Below are positions 44,488 through 52,821 of a stretch of DNA of 64,000 nt, in pieces. The DNA is from JACADW01 sp963747985 (GTDB lineage Bacteria > Acidobacteriota > UBA6911). The notes beneath the pieces were generated by a model that made no database searches, was not told the DNA's origin, and saw only the letters and a program-made list of their open reading frames with translations. Location of the stretch: NCBI GenBank assembly GCA_963747985.1, contig CAVVHG010000009.1, positions 62,001 to 126,000 on the forward strand, in the 5' to 3' direction. The first letter of the stretch is position 1, and every line of letters begins with the position of its first letter. The translations under genes were made by a program, and so were the position numbers.

Positions 44488-46041
44488 CTAAGCAGGGCGG
44501 AGGCGGACCAGGACGACACCGTGCCTGCCGACCCTGGCGCTGAACCTCTCCGTCATTGTGCCGATGTCCTGTTGCCGCCAGAGGTCTCTTGCCTTCTGAG
44601 GCCCGCGGATTCCGAGGTCCGCCCACTGGGCCGCGATTTCCGTTTCGGATTCCCCGCGGTTGAACAGGCCGACGGCCAGCGACCCGTCCTCCATTTGCCT
44701 GGCCCAGACTTCGCTCGTTCCCTGTCGTACTATCCGCCGGCCGGGCTTCCCCAGCGGGTCCTGATCAACCTCGATGACCTCGTCGTTGCAGAGCAGGCTG
44801 AGCGTGAAATCGTCCATGCGGGTGATGTCACCGCTGAATATCAACGGTGCCGCGACCAGGCTCCACAGAGATACGTGGGTGTACTGCTCGTTGGGAGTGA
44901 GCGGCGTTGGGACAGTCTGGCCTTTCCAGTTGCTCAGGTAACCGATCAGCAGGTAATCGGGATCGTTCCATCCTCCGGGCCCGCCGTAGCGATGAAGTCC
45001 CTTCTCCGCATACACGTCGAAGCCGTCGCGGAACAGAGCCGTTCCGATCTCATCGAAACTGCCTCCAAGGTCCCCGGCCGTTCTCCAGCTCTGACCCCCG
45101 ACTTCTTTGCCCCATTCCCATACGTCGCCCATGCCGTACTGGCACAGGTTGAGGATGATGTCGCGCGGCTGCTTTGCCAGCAGTGAGCTGATGAGCCTGT
45201 ACGGTTTCTGCAGCGCGGCTCGGTCGGGGTTTTTCACTATGTCCCGATAGGAGCACCAGTCATACTTGAGAAAGTCGAAACCCCAATCCACGAATTGCTC
45301 GACGTCTTCCTTTTCGTGCTGCCACGCCCCGACATGCCTCGCGCAGGTCAGGGGGCCGGGCGAAGTGTAAATCCCGGCTTTGAGGCCCCTGGAATGGATG
45401 TAATCCGTGAGCGCCTTCATGTCCGGAAACCGCGGATTCGAATTCACCCGGTTGCGCGCGTCGCGCGGCGGGCCTTGCAGCGACGGATCTTTGGAGCCGG
45501 GCCTCACGGACCAGCAGTCGTCGATATTCACGTACATGTACCCGTGGTCGATCATGCCGCTGCTTACCATGGCGTCCGCGGCCGCGCGCATGATCTGGTC
45601 CGTGACGTGGTTCTCCCACACGTACCAGCTGTTCCAGCCCATGTGCGGCGTCAGCGCGAGGGTATCGCCGCAGACGATCCTGAATTCCCGCTCCGTCCGG
45701 GCGTGGCGATTCGAGGCGTGGAGCGTTACCTTGTAGTCTCCGCGCGCCCCGATCCTGCCCGATATCCTGCCGGTTGACCGGTCCAGGCTGAGGCCCTGCG
45801 GGAGACCGGTGGCAGCAAACGCCATCGGGCGCTCTCCTGTTGCAGGGATGGTGAAAAGAAAGGGTGAGCCGGGGCGAACCCCGAAGACCCTGGTCCCGTT
45901 AATGCGGGGTTCCGGGCCGGGCTTCGGCGTAAGGATGACCTTGTCTTCGCCGGCGGTACTCGACACTGCCGCAAGAACCAGGAGGAGCGAGAGGAGAGTG
46001 AGGACCAATCTGCCGCAATACCCGGGGCGTGCAGGAACCAT
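44488..46041 (-). CDS. Secreted GH27 alpha-galactosidase with N-terminal putative Ig domain
   Basis: 517 residues. Signal peptide, then an immunoglobulin-like putative-Ig segment (about 40-125, 'ATGLPQGLSLDRSTGRISGR'), then the GH27 barrel: 'LALTPHMGWNSWYVWENHV', 'YVNIDDCW', nucleophile Asp261 in 'FLKYDWCS', acid/base Asp324 in 'WRTAGDLGG', and 'GGPGGWNDPDYL'. A C-terminal beta domain ends it. GGAGG seven bases upstream fixes the ATG; the frame is open far upstream but that is a shadow of the transporter. Releases galactose, presumably for the adjacent symporter and kinase. Confidence 0.93.
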   Translation of the reverse strand: MVPARPGYCGRLVLTLLSLLLVLAAVSSTAGEDKVILTPKPGPEPRINGTRVFGVRPGSPFLFTIPATGERPMAFAATGLPQGLSLDRSTGRISGRIGARGDYKVTLHASNRHARTEREFRIVCGDTLALTPHMGWNSWYVWENHVTDQIMRAAADAMVSSGMIDHGYMYVNIDDCWSVRPGSKDPSLQGPPRDARNRVNSNPRFPDMKALTDYIHSRGLKAGIYTSPGPLTCARHVGAWQHEKEDVEQFVDWGFDFLKYDWCSYRDIVKNPDRAALQKPYRLISSLLAKQPRDIILNLCQYGMGDVWEWGKEVGGQSWRTAGDLGGSFDEIGTALFRDGFDVYAEKGLHRYGGPGGWNDPDYLLIGYLSNWKGQTVPTPLTPNEQYTHVSLWSLVAAPLIFSGDITRMDDFTLSLLCNDEVIEVDQDPLGKPGRRIVRQGTSEVWARQMEDGSLAVGLFNRGESETEIAAQWADLGIRGPQKARDLWRQQDIGTMTERFSARVGRHGVVLVRLRPA

Positions 46042-46161
46042 TTCATGCCTCCATGCAGGTGAGCCTTGATTAAAGACCGTCCGGTGAGCCTGATGCAATA
46101 GTGAAATGCGGATCAGGCGTTCCCTCAGTCGTTGGCGGGGGGGGCCGGCGATAGGGAGTGG

Positions 46162-46182
46162 GCGCGCTGCGCTGTAGCGCGC
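46162..46182. repeat. Hairpin between symporter and alpha-galactosidase genes
   Basis: GCGCGCT-gcgctgt-AGCGCGC, a perfect 7-bp stem in the 224-bp gap, followed by a second imperfect GC hairpin. Could dampen readthrough from the symporter gene into the hydrolase gene or stabilise the 3' end. Confidence 0.45.
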
Positions 46183-46265
46183 AAGTGTCCGCACCGGAGG
46201 CGCGGACGCATGCTGCAGCTGAACAACTTTCGGGCTTCGGCTGCCCGCAATCGACGGGATGCAAA

Positions 46266-47873
46266 TCAGGACCTGCTCATGGCCCGCCAGAGACCGCCCG
46301 CGAAGAAGACGGCGAGACCTGTCAGCGCAACAGCGGAAGCCTGCGGTGCGGCCTGGCTGGCCATGAGGATCCCGCCGATCACAAGCAAAAATCCGAGGCC
46401 CAGGACGTACAGGCTCGCGCGTCCGGAAAAAGTTGAGCGCTCCTCCTGAAGCGGCGGTCCCTCCGGTTCCGGGATGGGCCGCGCCCCGGTGGTCAACAGG
46501 CTCACTACCGGGCAGACCAGGGCTGCCACAGCGCCGCTGATTATGGTTACCGGAGCTACATCCAGGCCGAAGCCGAAACGCAACACGGCGCCGGCGGCGG
46601 AACCGGCCAGGTATGCCGCGATGGCCCCCTGCCACGTCGCCCGTTTCCAGAGCAACCCGTAAGGGATCGCGATCACGAACAACGGCATGTCCATGATGCT
46701 GATTATTGTCAGATACGCATCGACAGCCCCCCCGAGGTAGGGAACGAGATAGGTGATCGCAATCATCAGGACACCGGCGAGCACGGTAGCAAGCCTCACG
46801 GCAATCAGCAGCTCCCGCTGCGATGCCTTCTTGTTGAGGAAACGCCCGTAGATATCGTTCGCCGCCAGGGTGGCTGCCGCCCCCAGGTTCGAGCCGATCG
46901 TGGACAGGCCCGACGCCAGGAAACCGCAAATGACAAAACCGAGAATGCCGGCGGGAAGCAGGTGCACGATCAGAGTCGGTACCGCCATCTCCGGTTTGGG
47001 AAGGCCCGGGTAAAGAATGCGTGCGGCGAGGCCGGGAGCGATCCAGAGAAACGCAAAGGGGGTGATCATGAATCCCGAGAGCACCATGCCCTTGGAAACG
47101 ACTCGCGCGTCCCGCGCCGAGAACGCCGACTGCAGCAGCCCCTGATCGAGAGTGGCCCACTGGATGCCCAGCAAAATGAATGCTATGACGGTCTTCCAGC
47201 TGTACTTGCCCGCCTGTGTCAGGAAATCGAGGTGGCCCGCCGGAAGCTGCGCAACGAGTCCTGGCCACCAGCCGACCGCGCTCATCGCCATCGGGAGAAT
47301 CGTCAGAACACTGGCCATCATGAGGAGAAAACCGACATTGTTAGTCAGCACCACCGACCACATCCCGCCCGACGCGGTGTACACAACGGTGATCAGCGCG
47401 AAGACGCAAACCCAGAAGGTGAACGATTGAATGCCGGTGAGCTGCTGCGCGGCAGTGACGCCCGCGTAGAGCACAATCCCGATCCAGAAAGCGAGGCGAA
47501 AGACCCAGAGCACACCCACCAGGATGCGCACGGAGGCGCTGTAACGCATTTCCAGAAACTCCGGAATCGTGCGGATGCGCAGCCGGCGCAGCACGGGAAT
47601 AACGAACAAACCGCTCAGCACGAGCGCCATGTTTCCCGTCCACGTAAGCCAGATAATGGAAATGCCGCTCTGGTAGGCTGTGCCGCTGACACCGACGAGG
47701 CTGAAGAGGCTGATGTTGGCCGTCGTCATTGCCGCCGCCAGCATGAAAGGCGTCAGTTCGCGGCCGGCGACATAGAAGTCGTCCGGGCTGCCGATCCAGC
47801 GGTAGAAGCGCGATCCGAGCCAGAGCAGGCCGGAGAGGAAAACAGCGATCGTCACGTAGTCGAAGAGACTCAT
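46266..47873 (-). CDS. Sodium/solute symporter (SSS family), probable sugar transporter
   Basis: 535 residues with about 13 hydrophobic helices. 'YVAGRELTPFMLAAAMTTAN' and 'SGISIIWLTWTGNMALVLSG' match the first helices of SSS (SGLT-fold) transporters. 'GFLASGLSTIGSNLGAAATL' contains the typical Ser/Thr-rich sodium site in helix 8. No binding protein is needed. It overlaps the PfkB gene by 4 bp (ATGA), so uptake and phosphorylation are co-expressed. Galactose or a galactoside is the likely cargo given the GH27 neighbour. Confidence 0.9.
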   Translation of the reverse strand: MSLFDYVTIAVFLSGLLWLGSRFYRWIGSPDDFYVAGRELTPFMLAAAMTTANISLFSLVGVSGTAYQSGISIIWLTWTGNMALVLSGLFVIPVLRRLRIRTIPEFLEMRYSASVRILVGVLWVFRLAFWIGIVLYAGVTAAQQLTGIQSFTFWVCVFALITVVYTASGGMWSVVLTNNVGFLLMMASVLTILPMAMSAVGWWPGLVAQLPAGHLDFLTQAGKYSWKTVIAFILLGIQWATLDQGLLQSAFSARDARVVSKGMVLSGFMITPFAFLWIAPGLAARILYPGLPKPEMAVPTLIVHLLPAGILGFVICGFLASGLSTIGSNLGAAATLAANDIYGRFLNKKASQRELLIAVRLATVLAGVLMIAITYLVPYLGGAVDAYLTIISIMDMPLFVIAIPYGLLWKRATWQGAIAAYLAGSAAGAVLRFGFGLDVAPVTIISGAVAALVCPVVSLLTTGARPIPEPEGPPLQEERSTFSGRASLYVLGLGFLLVIGGILMASQAAPQASAVALTGLAVFFAGGLWRAMSRS

Positions 47874-48844
47874 TCTCCTCCTCCGCTGGCAAAGGCATTC
47901 CTGATCCTCTCCAACTCCCCGCTGCGCCCGGCCAGGAACCGTTTCAGTTCACCGCAATCGGGGAAGCCAGCCGTGCCGCCCAGTGAGAGAGTCGAGAGCG
48001 CGCCGCACGCATTTCCCCACGCAACGCAATCGTCGAGCGAGGCCCCCTGCAGGAACCTGAAGACGAAGCCTGCGTTGAAGCTGTCCCCGGCTCCGGTGGT
48101 GTCCACCGGCTCTATCGCGAACCCGGGAGCCGCAATGGTTCGTTTGCGCGTCGCGACGAGAACGCCGGCGGCGCCTCGTTTCACTATCGTGGCGCCCGCC
48201 AGCCCGCGCATTTCTTCGACTGCCGCGCGGAGGTCGTCTTTGCCGGCGATTCCCATCAACTCCTGTTCATTGGGTAGAAACAAATCCACGCTGGCCAGGG
48301 CGTCGCGCATCCCGCCGTTCCAGCCGCCTGTCGGATCGTTATCGGGATCGAGCGAAGTGCTCAGACCGGCCTGCCTGGCCCGCCTGAAGAGTTGCGGGAT
48401 TCCCGGTCTCAGGGCTGGCTGGATATAGAAGCTCGACATGTGCAGGTGTCGGGCCGTCTCCACATAGTCAAAGTCGACCTCCTCGAGCCGGAACGTCTCG
48501 CGGATCCCGGGGAAACTCACCATCGCGTAGTCTTCCGGGAAGGACATTACGACACAGATGCCGGTGCGTCCTCCCGCGTGGCGTATGATCCGCGAAGTGT
48601 CGACTCCCGCCTGTTTCAGGCTGCGCAGCATAAAGTCGCCGAACTCGTCGTCGCCGACTTTGCCGACGAAGCCGACCCTCGCGCCAAGCCGGGCCGCGTT
48701 GCATGCGAATATCGCCGACGAACTGCCCAGCGTGAAGCGCATATCGCGCGCAAGCCGAAGCTCCCGGTAGCCCGGGAGGGAAGGGAGGCCGGTCAGCACC
48801 AGGTCGACGTTCAACTCGCCCACCACGACGATGTCCATGGTCAT
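47870..48844 (-). CDS. PfkB-family carbohydrate kinase
   Basis: 324 residues, ribokinase fold. 'IVVVGELNVDLVLTGLPSLP' opens. 'TLGSSSAIFACNAARLGARV' is the first signature. 'EPVDTTGAGDSFNAGFV' is the second, with the catalytic Asp. Phosphorylates a sugar with ATP; substrate unknown, possibly the sugar brought in by the neighbouring SSS protein. GGAGG eight bases before the ATG, which itself overlaps the stop of the tiny upstream gene. The open frame extends much further upstream but that is spurious. Confidence 0.9.
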   Translation of the reverse strand: MTMDIVVVGELNVDLVLTGLPSLPGYRELRLARDMRFTLGSSSAIFACNAARLGARVGFVGKVGDDEFGDFMLRSLKQAGVDTSRIIRHAGGRTGICVVMSFPEDYAMVSFPGIRETFRLEEVDFDYVETARHLHMSSFYIQPALRPGIPQLFRRARQAGLSTSLDPDNDPTGGWNGGMRDALASVDLFLPNEQELMGIAGKDDLRAAVEEMRGLAGATIVKRGAAGVLVATRKRTIAAPGFAIEPVDTTGAGDSFNAGFVFRFLQGASLDDCVAWGNACGALSTLSLGGTAGFPDCGELKRFLAGRSGELERIRNAFASGGGE

Positions 48845-48966
48845 GGATCCTTCCTCCTGCGTCTTGCGAAGAGCATCCTGAATTCGCGTACGGTCCCGAA
48901 ACACCAGTAGAGCAGGAGCACCAGCCCGAAGACCCAGACGCTCCATGTGATCCAGTCGATGTACAT
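48841..48966 (-). CDS. Tiny membrane protein, symporter small accessory protein type
   Basis: 41 residues, below normal gene-finder cut-offs. 'YIDWITWSVWVFGLVLLLYW' forms a single tryptophan-rich transmembrane helix, followed by a cytoplasmic basic tail 'REFRMLFARRRRKDP'. AGGGG precedes the ATG, and the stop overlaps the kinase start (ATGA). Tiny proteins of this design sit beside SSS transporters in many environmental bacteria, and here the SSS gene is two genes on in the same operon. The partner role is inferred from family and context. Confidence 0.7.
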   Translation of the reverse strand: MYIDWITWSVWVFGLVLLLYWCFGTVREFRMLFARRRRKDP

Positions 48967-49117
48967 GCGCCCCTCGCAACGAGTTGTCGAAGCCTTTTAC
49001 ATCACGAACCCAACCACAGACAAGAACTCTTCCGCCCCACAGCGTGGTATGCTGCGGGTCGCGTCCTGAGGCCCCGGCGTAATGGGGCCTCCGATCGACG
49101 CATTCAGGGAGGTCTTC

Positions 49118-50260
49118 ATGCTGCGTCCGTGGTCGCGTCGCCATTTTCTGTCGCACTCCGGATCGGTCCTCGGAGGTTCGGTAGTGGGTGCGGCTCTTCC
49201 GCGCCTCGGGTTCACTGCCGGTCGTCCGGGGGACTACATTATCGTTGAGGGGCACCGGGATATTTGGGAACTCAGTGACCGATTCAGGCTGCCCGAGGAG
49301 AGCCAGCACTCTCCCGTGCGCGATTTCCTCGTGCCGCGGCTGATCGAGGCAGGGGTAAGCGTCGTGATCATGCCGGCGGGTGGCGACTCGCTCGAGGAGA
49401 GGGACGGGCGCGACAACCTGTTCGAGGGCTCCATGCGGGTGCTCGACATGTTGTTGTGCGAAATCGAGAAGACAGGCGAGCGCGCCTCTATCATCAAAAC
49501 CAGGGCCGACATCCCCGAGCGGCCCAATGCCGGGAGAGTGCAGTTTTTCCTGGATCTCGAAGGTGGAGGATCGATCCAGATCGATCCCGAGCCCGGGTAT
49601 CACCCCGACCGCCGCCTCGCGTTGTTGCGGCAGTTCTTCCGCCTGGGCGTACGGGGAATGCAGTTGACGCACAACGGGCGCAATATGCTCGCCGATGGCG
49701 TGGGCGGCGGGAAGACGGGCGGGCGTCTCTCGGATTTCGGAGTCGAGGTGATCCGCGAAATGAACCGGCTCGGGATGATGATCGGCGTGTCGCATCTGTC
49801 GGCAAATGGGATTCTTCATGCCGCGGAAGTTACGAAGCGGCCGATCGTTTCGACGCATCAGAACATACAGCCTTTCCTGAAGACGCCGCTCGAGCTCACC
49901 GAACCGGAGGTGAAGGCAATTGCCTCAACCGGAGGAATCATAGGACTCCGCTATATTGAGGATGTAACCCCTTACAAGCTCCTCGTCGACGAGGTCGAGT
50001 ACCTGGCCGGGTCCGTTGGGATTGAGCACATCGGTATCGGCTGGCTGGGGCACGACAAAGGTCACCCGGCCGCGGGTCACGTCCCGGGCTATACGAAGCG
50101 CGAGTTTTCCGGCGTGGAGGCGCAGAGCATGTACGAACACTGGAATACTTTCATCGGGATGCTCGGGGAGCGTGGATTCACCGAAGAGCAGATCGGCCTT
50201 GTTCTCGGCGGAAACTTCATTCGGATCTGGAAGCAGATCCTTCCCGCCAAGGCTGCGTAG
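49118..50260 (+). CDS. Tat-exported membrane dipeptidase-like (renal dipeptidase, M19) protein
   Basis: 380 residues. Twin-arginine signal 'SRRHFLSHSGSVLGGSVVGA'. The barrel starts with 'IIVEGHRDIWELSDR', where the family normally has the metal motif His-x-Asp in 'DGHND', then 'MQLTHNGRNMLADG', 'MMIGVSHLSANG', 'IVSTHQNIQPF' and 'VLGGNFIRIW' as in M19. Predicted to hydrolyse dipeptides, possibly D-amino-acid-containing cell-wall peptides, outside the cytoplasm. AGGGAGG five bases before the ATG sets the start. Confidence 0.85.
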   Translation: MLRPWSRRHFLSHSGSVLGGSVVGAALPRLGFTAGRPGDYIIVEGHRDIWELSDRFRLPEESQHSPVRDFLVPRLIEAGVSVVIMPAGGDSLEERDGRDNLFEGSMRVLDMLLCEIEKTGERASIIKTRADIPERPNAGRVQFFLDLEGGGSIQIDPEPGYHPDRRLALLRQFFRLGVRGMQLTHNGRNMLADGVGGGKTGGRLSDFGVEVIREMNRLGMMIGVSHLSANGILHAAEVTKRPIVSTHQNIQPFLKTPLELTEPEVKAIASTGGIIGLRYIEDVTPYKLLVDEVEYLAGSVGIEHIGIGWLGHDKGHPAAGHVPGYTKREFSGVEAQSMYEHWNTFIGMLGERGFTEEQIGLVLGGNFIRIWKQILPAKAA

Positions 50261-50305
50261 GCCGGCTTCCTGCCCACCACCTATGGCATCAGGGAGAGGA
50301 GCACG

Positions 50306-51034
50306 ATGAGAATTGTCGTAAAGCAGACGGCGGAAGAGGTCGACCTTGCGGCGGCACAGGAGGTCGCACGACAACTGTTGTCCCATCCGGAATCCGTGCT
50401 GGGGCTGTCGACCGGCAACACCGTGACAGGTCTGCACCGGGCCTTGGTTAGGCTGCACCGCGAGTGCGGGATAAGTTTCGCCAGGGCTGTCACGTTCAAC
50501 GTCGACGAGTATGCCGGGATAGCGCCTGGCCACCCGGGTAGCTGCCGGTTTCGAATTTTCGAGCAACTCCTCGACCAGGTGGACATCCGTGGTGAGAACT
50601 GCCACCTGCCGGACGGCGAGGCTGCGGATTTTGAGCAGGAAGCCCGCCTTTATGAAGAGCGGATCGCACAGGCGGGCGGCATCGATCTGCAGATTCTCGG
50701 GATCGGGATGAACGGGCACATTGGTTTCAATGAGCCGGGGACCCCTTTCGAGCGCGACGCGCATGTGGCTGTCATTTCGGAGCGCAGCCTTTCGGACAAG
50801 GCAGAGTTCTACAGGAAGACCGGCATTGCGCCGCGGAAGGCCGTCACATTGGGGATCCGGAACATCATGAGGGCAAGAAGGATCCTCCTCGTCGCCAAAG
50901 GTGCCGCCAAGAAGGATGTCATGGAGAAGACGCTGTACGGGCCGGTGACACCCGACGTTCCCGCGTCGGTGCTGCAACTCCATCCCGACACCGTCGTGTT
51001 GTTGGACACGGCGGCGTTCGGAAAGTCACGCTAG
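50306..51034 (+). CDS. nagB: Glucosamine-6-phosphate deaminase
   Basis: 242 residues. Phosphate loop 'GLSTGNTVTGLHRAL'. Catalytic Asp in 'TFNVDEYAG'. Catalytic His in 'GIGMNGHIGFNEPG'. Converts glucosamine-6-phosphate to fructose-6-phosphate and ammonia, the step that sends amino sugars to glycolysis. Slightly shorter than the E. coli enzyme (266), lacking part of the allosteric C-terminus, as in Bacillus NagB. Sits 45 bp after the dipeptidase gene, suggesting a cell-wall recycling operon. Second NagB-type gene in the window. Confidence 0.92.
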   Translation: MRIVVKQTAEEVDLAAAQEVARQLLSHPESVLGLSTGNTVTGLHRALVRLHRECGISFARAVTFNVDEYAGIAPGHPGSCRFRIFEQLLDQVDIRGENCHLPDGEAADFEQEARLYEERIAQAGGIDLQILGIGMNGHIGFNEPGTPFERDAHVAVISERSLSDKAEFYRKTGIAPRKAVTLGIRNIMRARRILLVAKGAAKKDVMEKTLYGPVTPDVPASVLQLHPDTVVLLDTAAFGKSR

Positions 51035-51044
51035 TGTGACGCTA

Positions 51045-52106
51045 TCAGAGCCGGTCCAGGAAGTCCCACCCGCCGGCCTCCTGGTAGCGATTCGAGATGT
51101 CGCTGGGACGCAGCCAGACTACGCGTCCCTGCATGTGCTTGCGGACGCGCCGCACGACGGTGGTGAACGCCCGCCAGCCGACGCCGTTGCCGGGATTCAA
51201 TCCCTGCCAGTGGGCGTACCAGATACAGTACGGTGCGCCGCTCTCGACACGCCTGACGATGATCCCCGACTTGCCGTCTTCGGTGATGTAGTAGTCCGGA
51301 TCCACACGGGCCGGGTTGTTTTCCCAGATGCCGAATCGGTCCATGGCATTCGGCATCAGGTCGTAGACGGCGCACCGGCCGTCACTCGCTTTCTGGTGAA
51401 TGCCGAATTCACTCTCGCTGGCATCGAAGAAGCAGGGAACCGTTCGGCTGCGGAACTTCCCTTGCTTGGCGAGATTGAGCAGCGCACTCCAGAAGGCCGG
51501 GTTGGGCTTACCGTGACCGCCGACCCGCAGCTCAGCGTACCTGCGGTTGCATGCATCGCAGCTGCATCCGGGCCAGGTGAGTCCGGTAAACAGGAGATTG
51601 GCTCGACTTCCTTCCTCGATGATGCTCGCAAAGTAACGTTCGTATTCCTCCACCGTTACCGAGGGTTCATGCAGCCAGAGCCCTTCGTGGACGACGCCAG
51701 GCGGTTCGCGGTCGGCGGCGAAGTCGAAGAGACCCTGATGAGTCATGATCTCCATATGCGAGTCGATACCGCATGTCCAGGCGCGCCGAACCTGTTCGAG
51801 GTACGCGGCTTGCTCTTCGTTTGGCGCGCGCGTCATGCTGTGGCCGCCCGCCCCGAGAATGACGCTGGACTCGCCCTTGATCCCCTGTTCGGCGCAGTAA
51901 TCGAGAAAGGTGCCGAATGCCCTGGCACCGGCAGTGCCTGGGCCCGTGTCGTCACAGTAGAAGGAGAGGATCGTCTTGCGCTGATGCCGCGCATCGGAGG
52001 CACGAGCGAAGTATCCCGGCAACCGCCCGGTGGCCAGAGCGGCCGTGCTTGCCGAGGCCGCGCCCAGGAATCGCCGGCGTGTAAACCCTTTTAATTGATG
52101 TATCAT
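51045..52106 (-). CDS. Tat-exported polysaccharide-deacetylase-like protein
   Basis: 353 residues. 'TRRRFLGAASASTAALATGR' is a twin-arginine signal. The mature part begins 'KTILSFYCDDTGPGTAGARA', with adjacent Asp residues like the first NodB motif, and 'SHMEIMTHQGLFDF' could hold the metal-binding histidines. A Cys-rich loop 'GCSCDACNRRY' lies in the middle. These hints suggest a deacetylase-like barrel, but the identification is tentative. AGGAG nine bases before the ATG. Convergent with nagB. Confidence 0.6.
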   Translation of the reverse strand: MIHQLKGFTRRRFLGAASASTAALATGRLPGYFARASDARHQRKTILSFYCDDTGPGTAGARAFGTFLDYCAEQGIKGESSVILGAGGHSMTRAPNEEQAAYLEQVRRAWTCGIDSHMEIMTHQGLFDFAADREPPGVVHEGLWLHEPSVTVEEYERYFASIIEEGSRANLLFTGLTWPGCSCDACNRRYAELRVGGHGKPNPAFWSALLNLAKQGKFRSRTVPCFFDASESEFGIHQKASDGRCAVYDLMPNAMDRFGIWENNPARVDPDYYITEDGKSGIIVRRVESGAPYCIWYAHWQGLNPGNGVGWRAFTTVVRRVRKHMQGRVVWLRPSDISNRYQEAGGWDFLDRL

Positions 52107-52136
52107 AGAAAGCTCTCCTGATGTCAGCGTGCTGCG

Positions 52137-52748
52137 TCAAACCGCCTTTCCCCCGATCAATGCCAGGGCGTAGGTCATGGGGATGATGATTCCTGTCTTT
52201 TCCCCGAAACGCTCGATGCGCCTGATGCTCTCGTCACCCTGCGACTTCACTTTCGTGTACAGTTCGTCGTAGTCGGCGAAGCGCTGCTCGGTCGCATAGG
52301 AGCATTGGCGCGTGACCTGCATCCGGCCCAGGGCCCGCCAACTGCGATCGACTTTGTCGTCCTCGGCAGTGAAATAGACCCATGATGAGCCCGGGGCATG
52401 ATCGATTACGACGATTTCGGGCGCCAGTGTAGTTGCTTTAGCCACCGCTGCCGAAGGATCGTCCATCTCGTGCAGGCAAAATTCGAACAGCACGACATCA
52501 CCTCGGCGGTCGCAGTCGGCAAACTCGCCGGTCCAGTATTCAAAGCGGTCCTGCAGGCCCAGCCGCTCCGCCGCTTCCTGCAACTGCTTCATGGCCGCCA
52601 GATCCCGGTCGATTGCAAGCACCTTCCGCATCGACCTCGCGTACCCGGCAAGTTGGCCGCCGCCGGCACCCACAGCCAGAACAGTCTTTCCCGAAAAATC
52701 GAAGAATGCGAGCAGCCTCTGCAGGATCAACCCGATATCAGTAGCCAT
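52137..52748 (-). CDS. Class I SAM-dependent methyltransferase
   Basis: 203 residues. Motif I 'VLAVGAGGGQLAGYA' binds SAM, and 'VLAIDRDLAAM' supplies the acidic residue. 'LFEFCLHEMDDPSAAV' is motif IV. A small, single-domain cytoplasmic enzyme of unknown substrate. The 30-bp gap to the deacetylase-like gene suggests one transcript. Confidence 0.82.
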   Translation of the reverse strand: MATDIGLILQRLLAFFDFSGKTVLAVGAGGGQLAGYARSMRKVLAIDRDLAAMKQLQEAAERLGLQDRFEYWTGEFADCDRRGDVVLFEFCLHEMDDPSAAVAKATTLAPEIVVIDHAPGSSWVYFTAEDDKVDRSWRALGRMQVTRQCSYATEQRFADYDELYTKVKSQGDESIRRIERFGEKTGIIIPMTYALALIGGKAV

Positions 52749-52821
52749 CGCCGCCTACCCCGTATCCTCCATTCCCTTCGAAATGGCAAGAGGAAGCCTG
52801 GACCCGTTGAGTCGACTTCGG

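Noticed and set aside
46042..47268. Upstream extension of the GH27 frame
   Set aside because: It overlaps the symporter in another frame; a signal peptide and strong ribosome-binding site mark the start at 46041.
48845..49858. Upstream extension of the PfkB frame
   Set aside because: No similarity; overlaps the tiny membrane protein and the dipeptidase; good Shine-Dalgarno at 48844.
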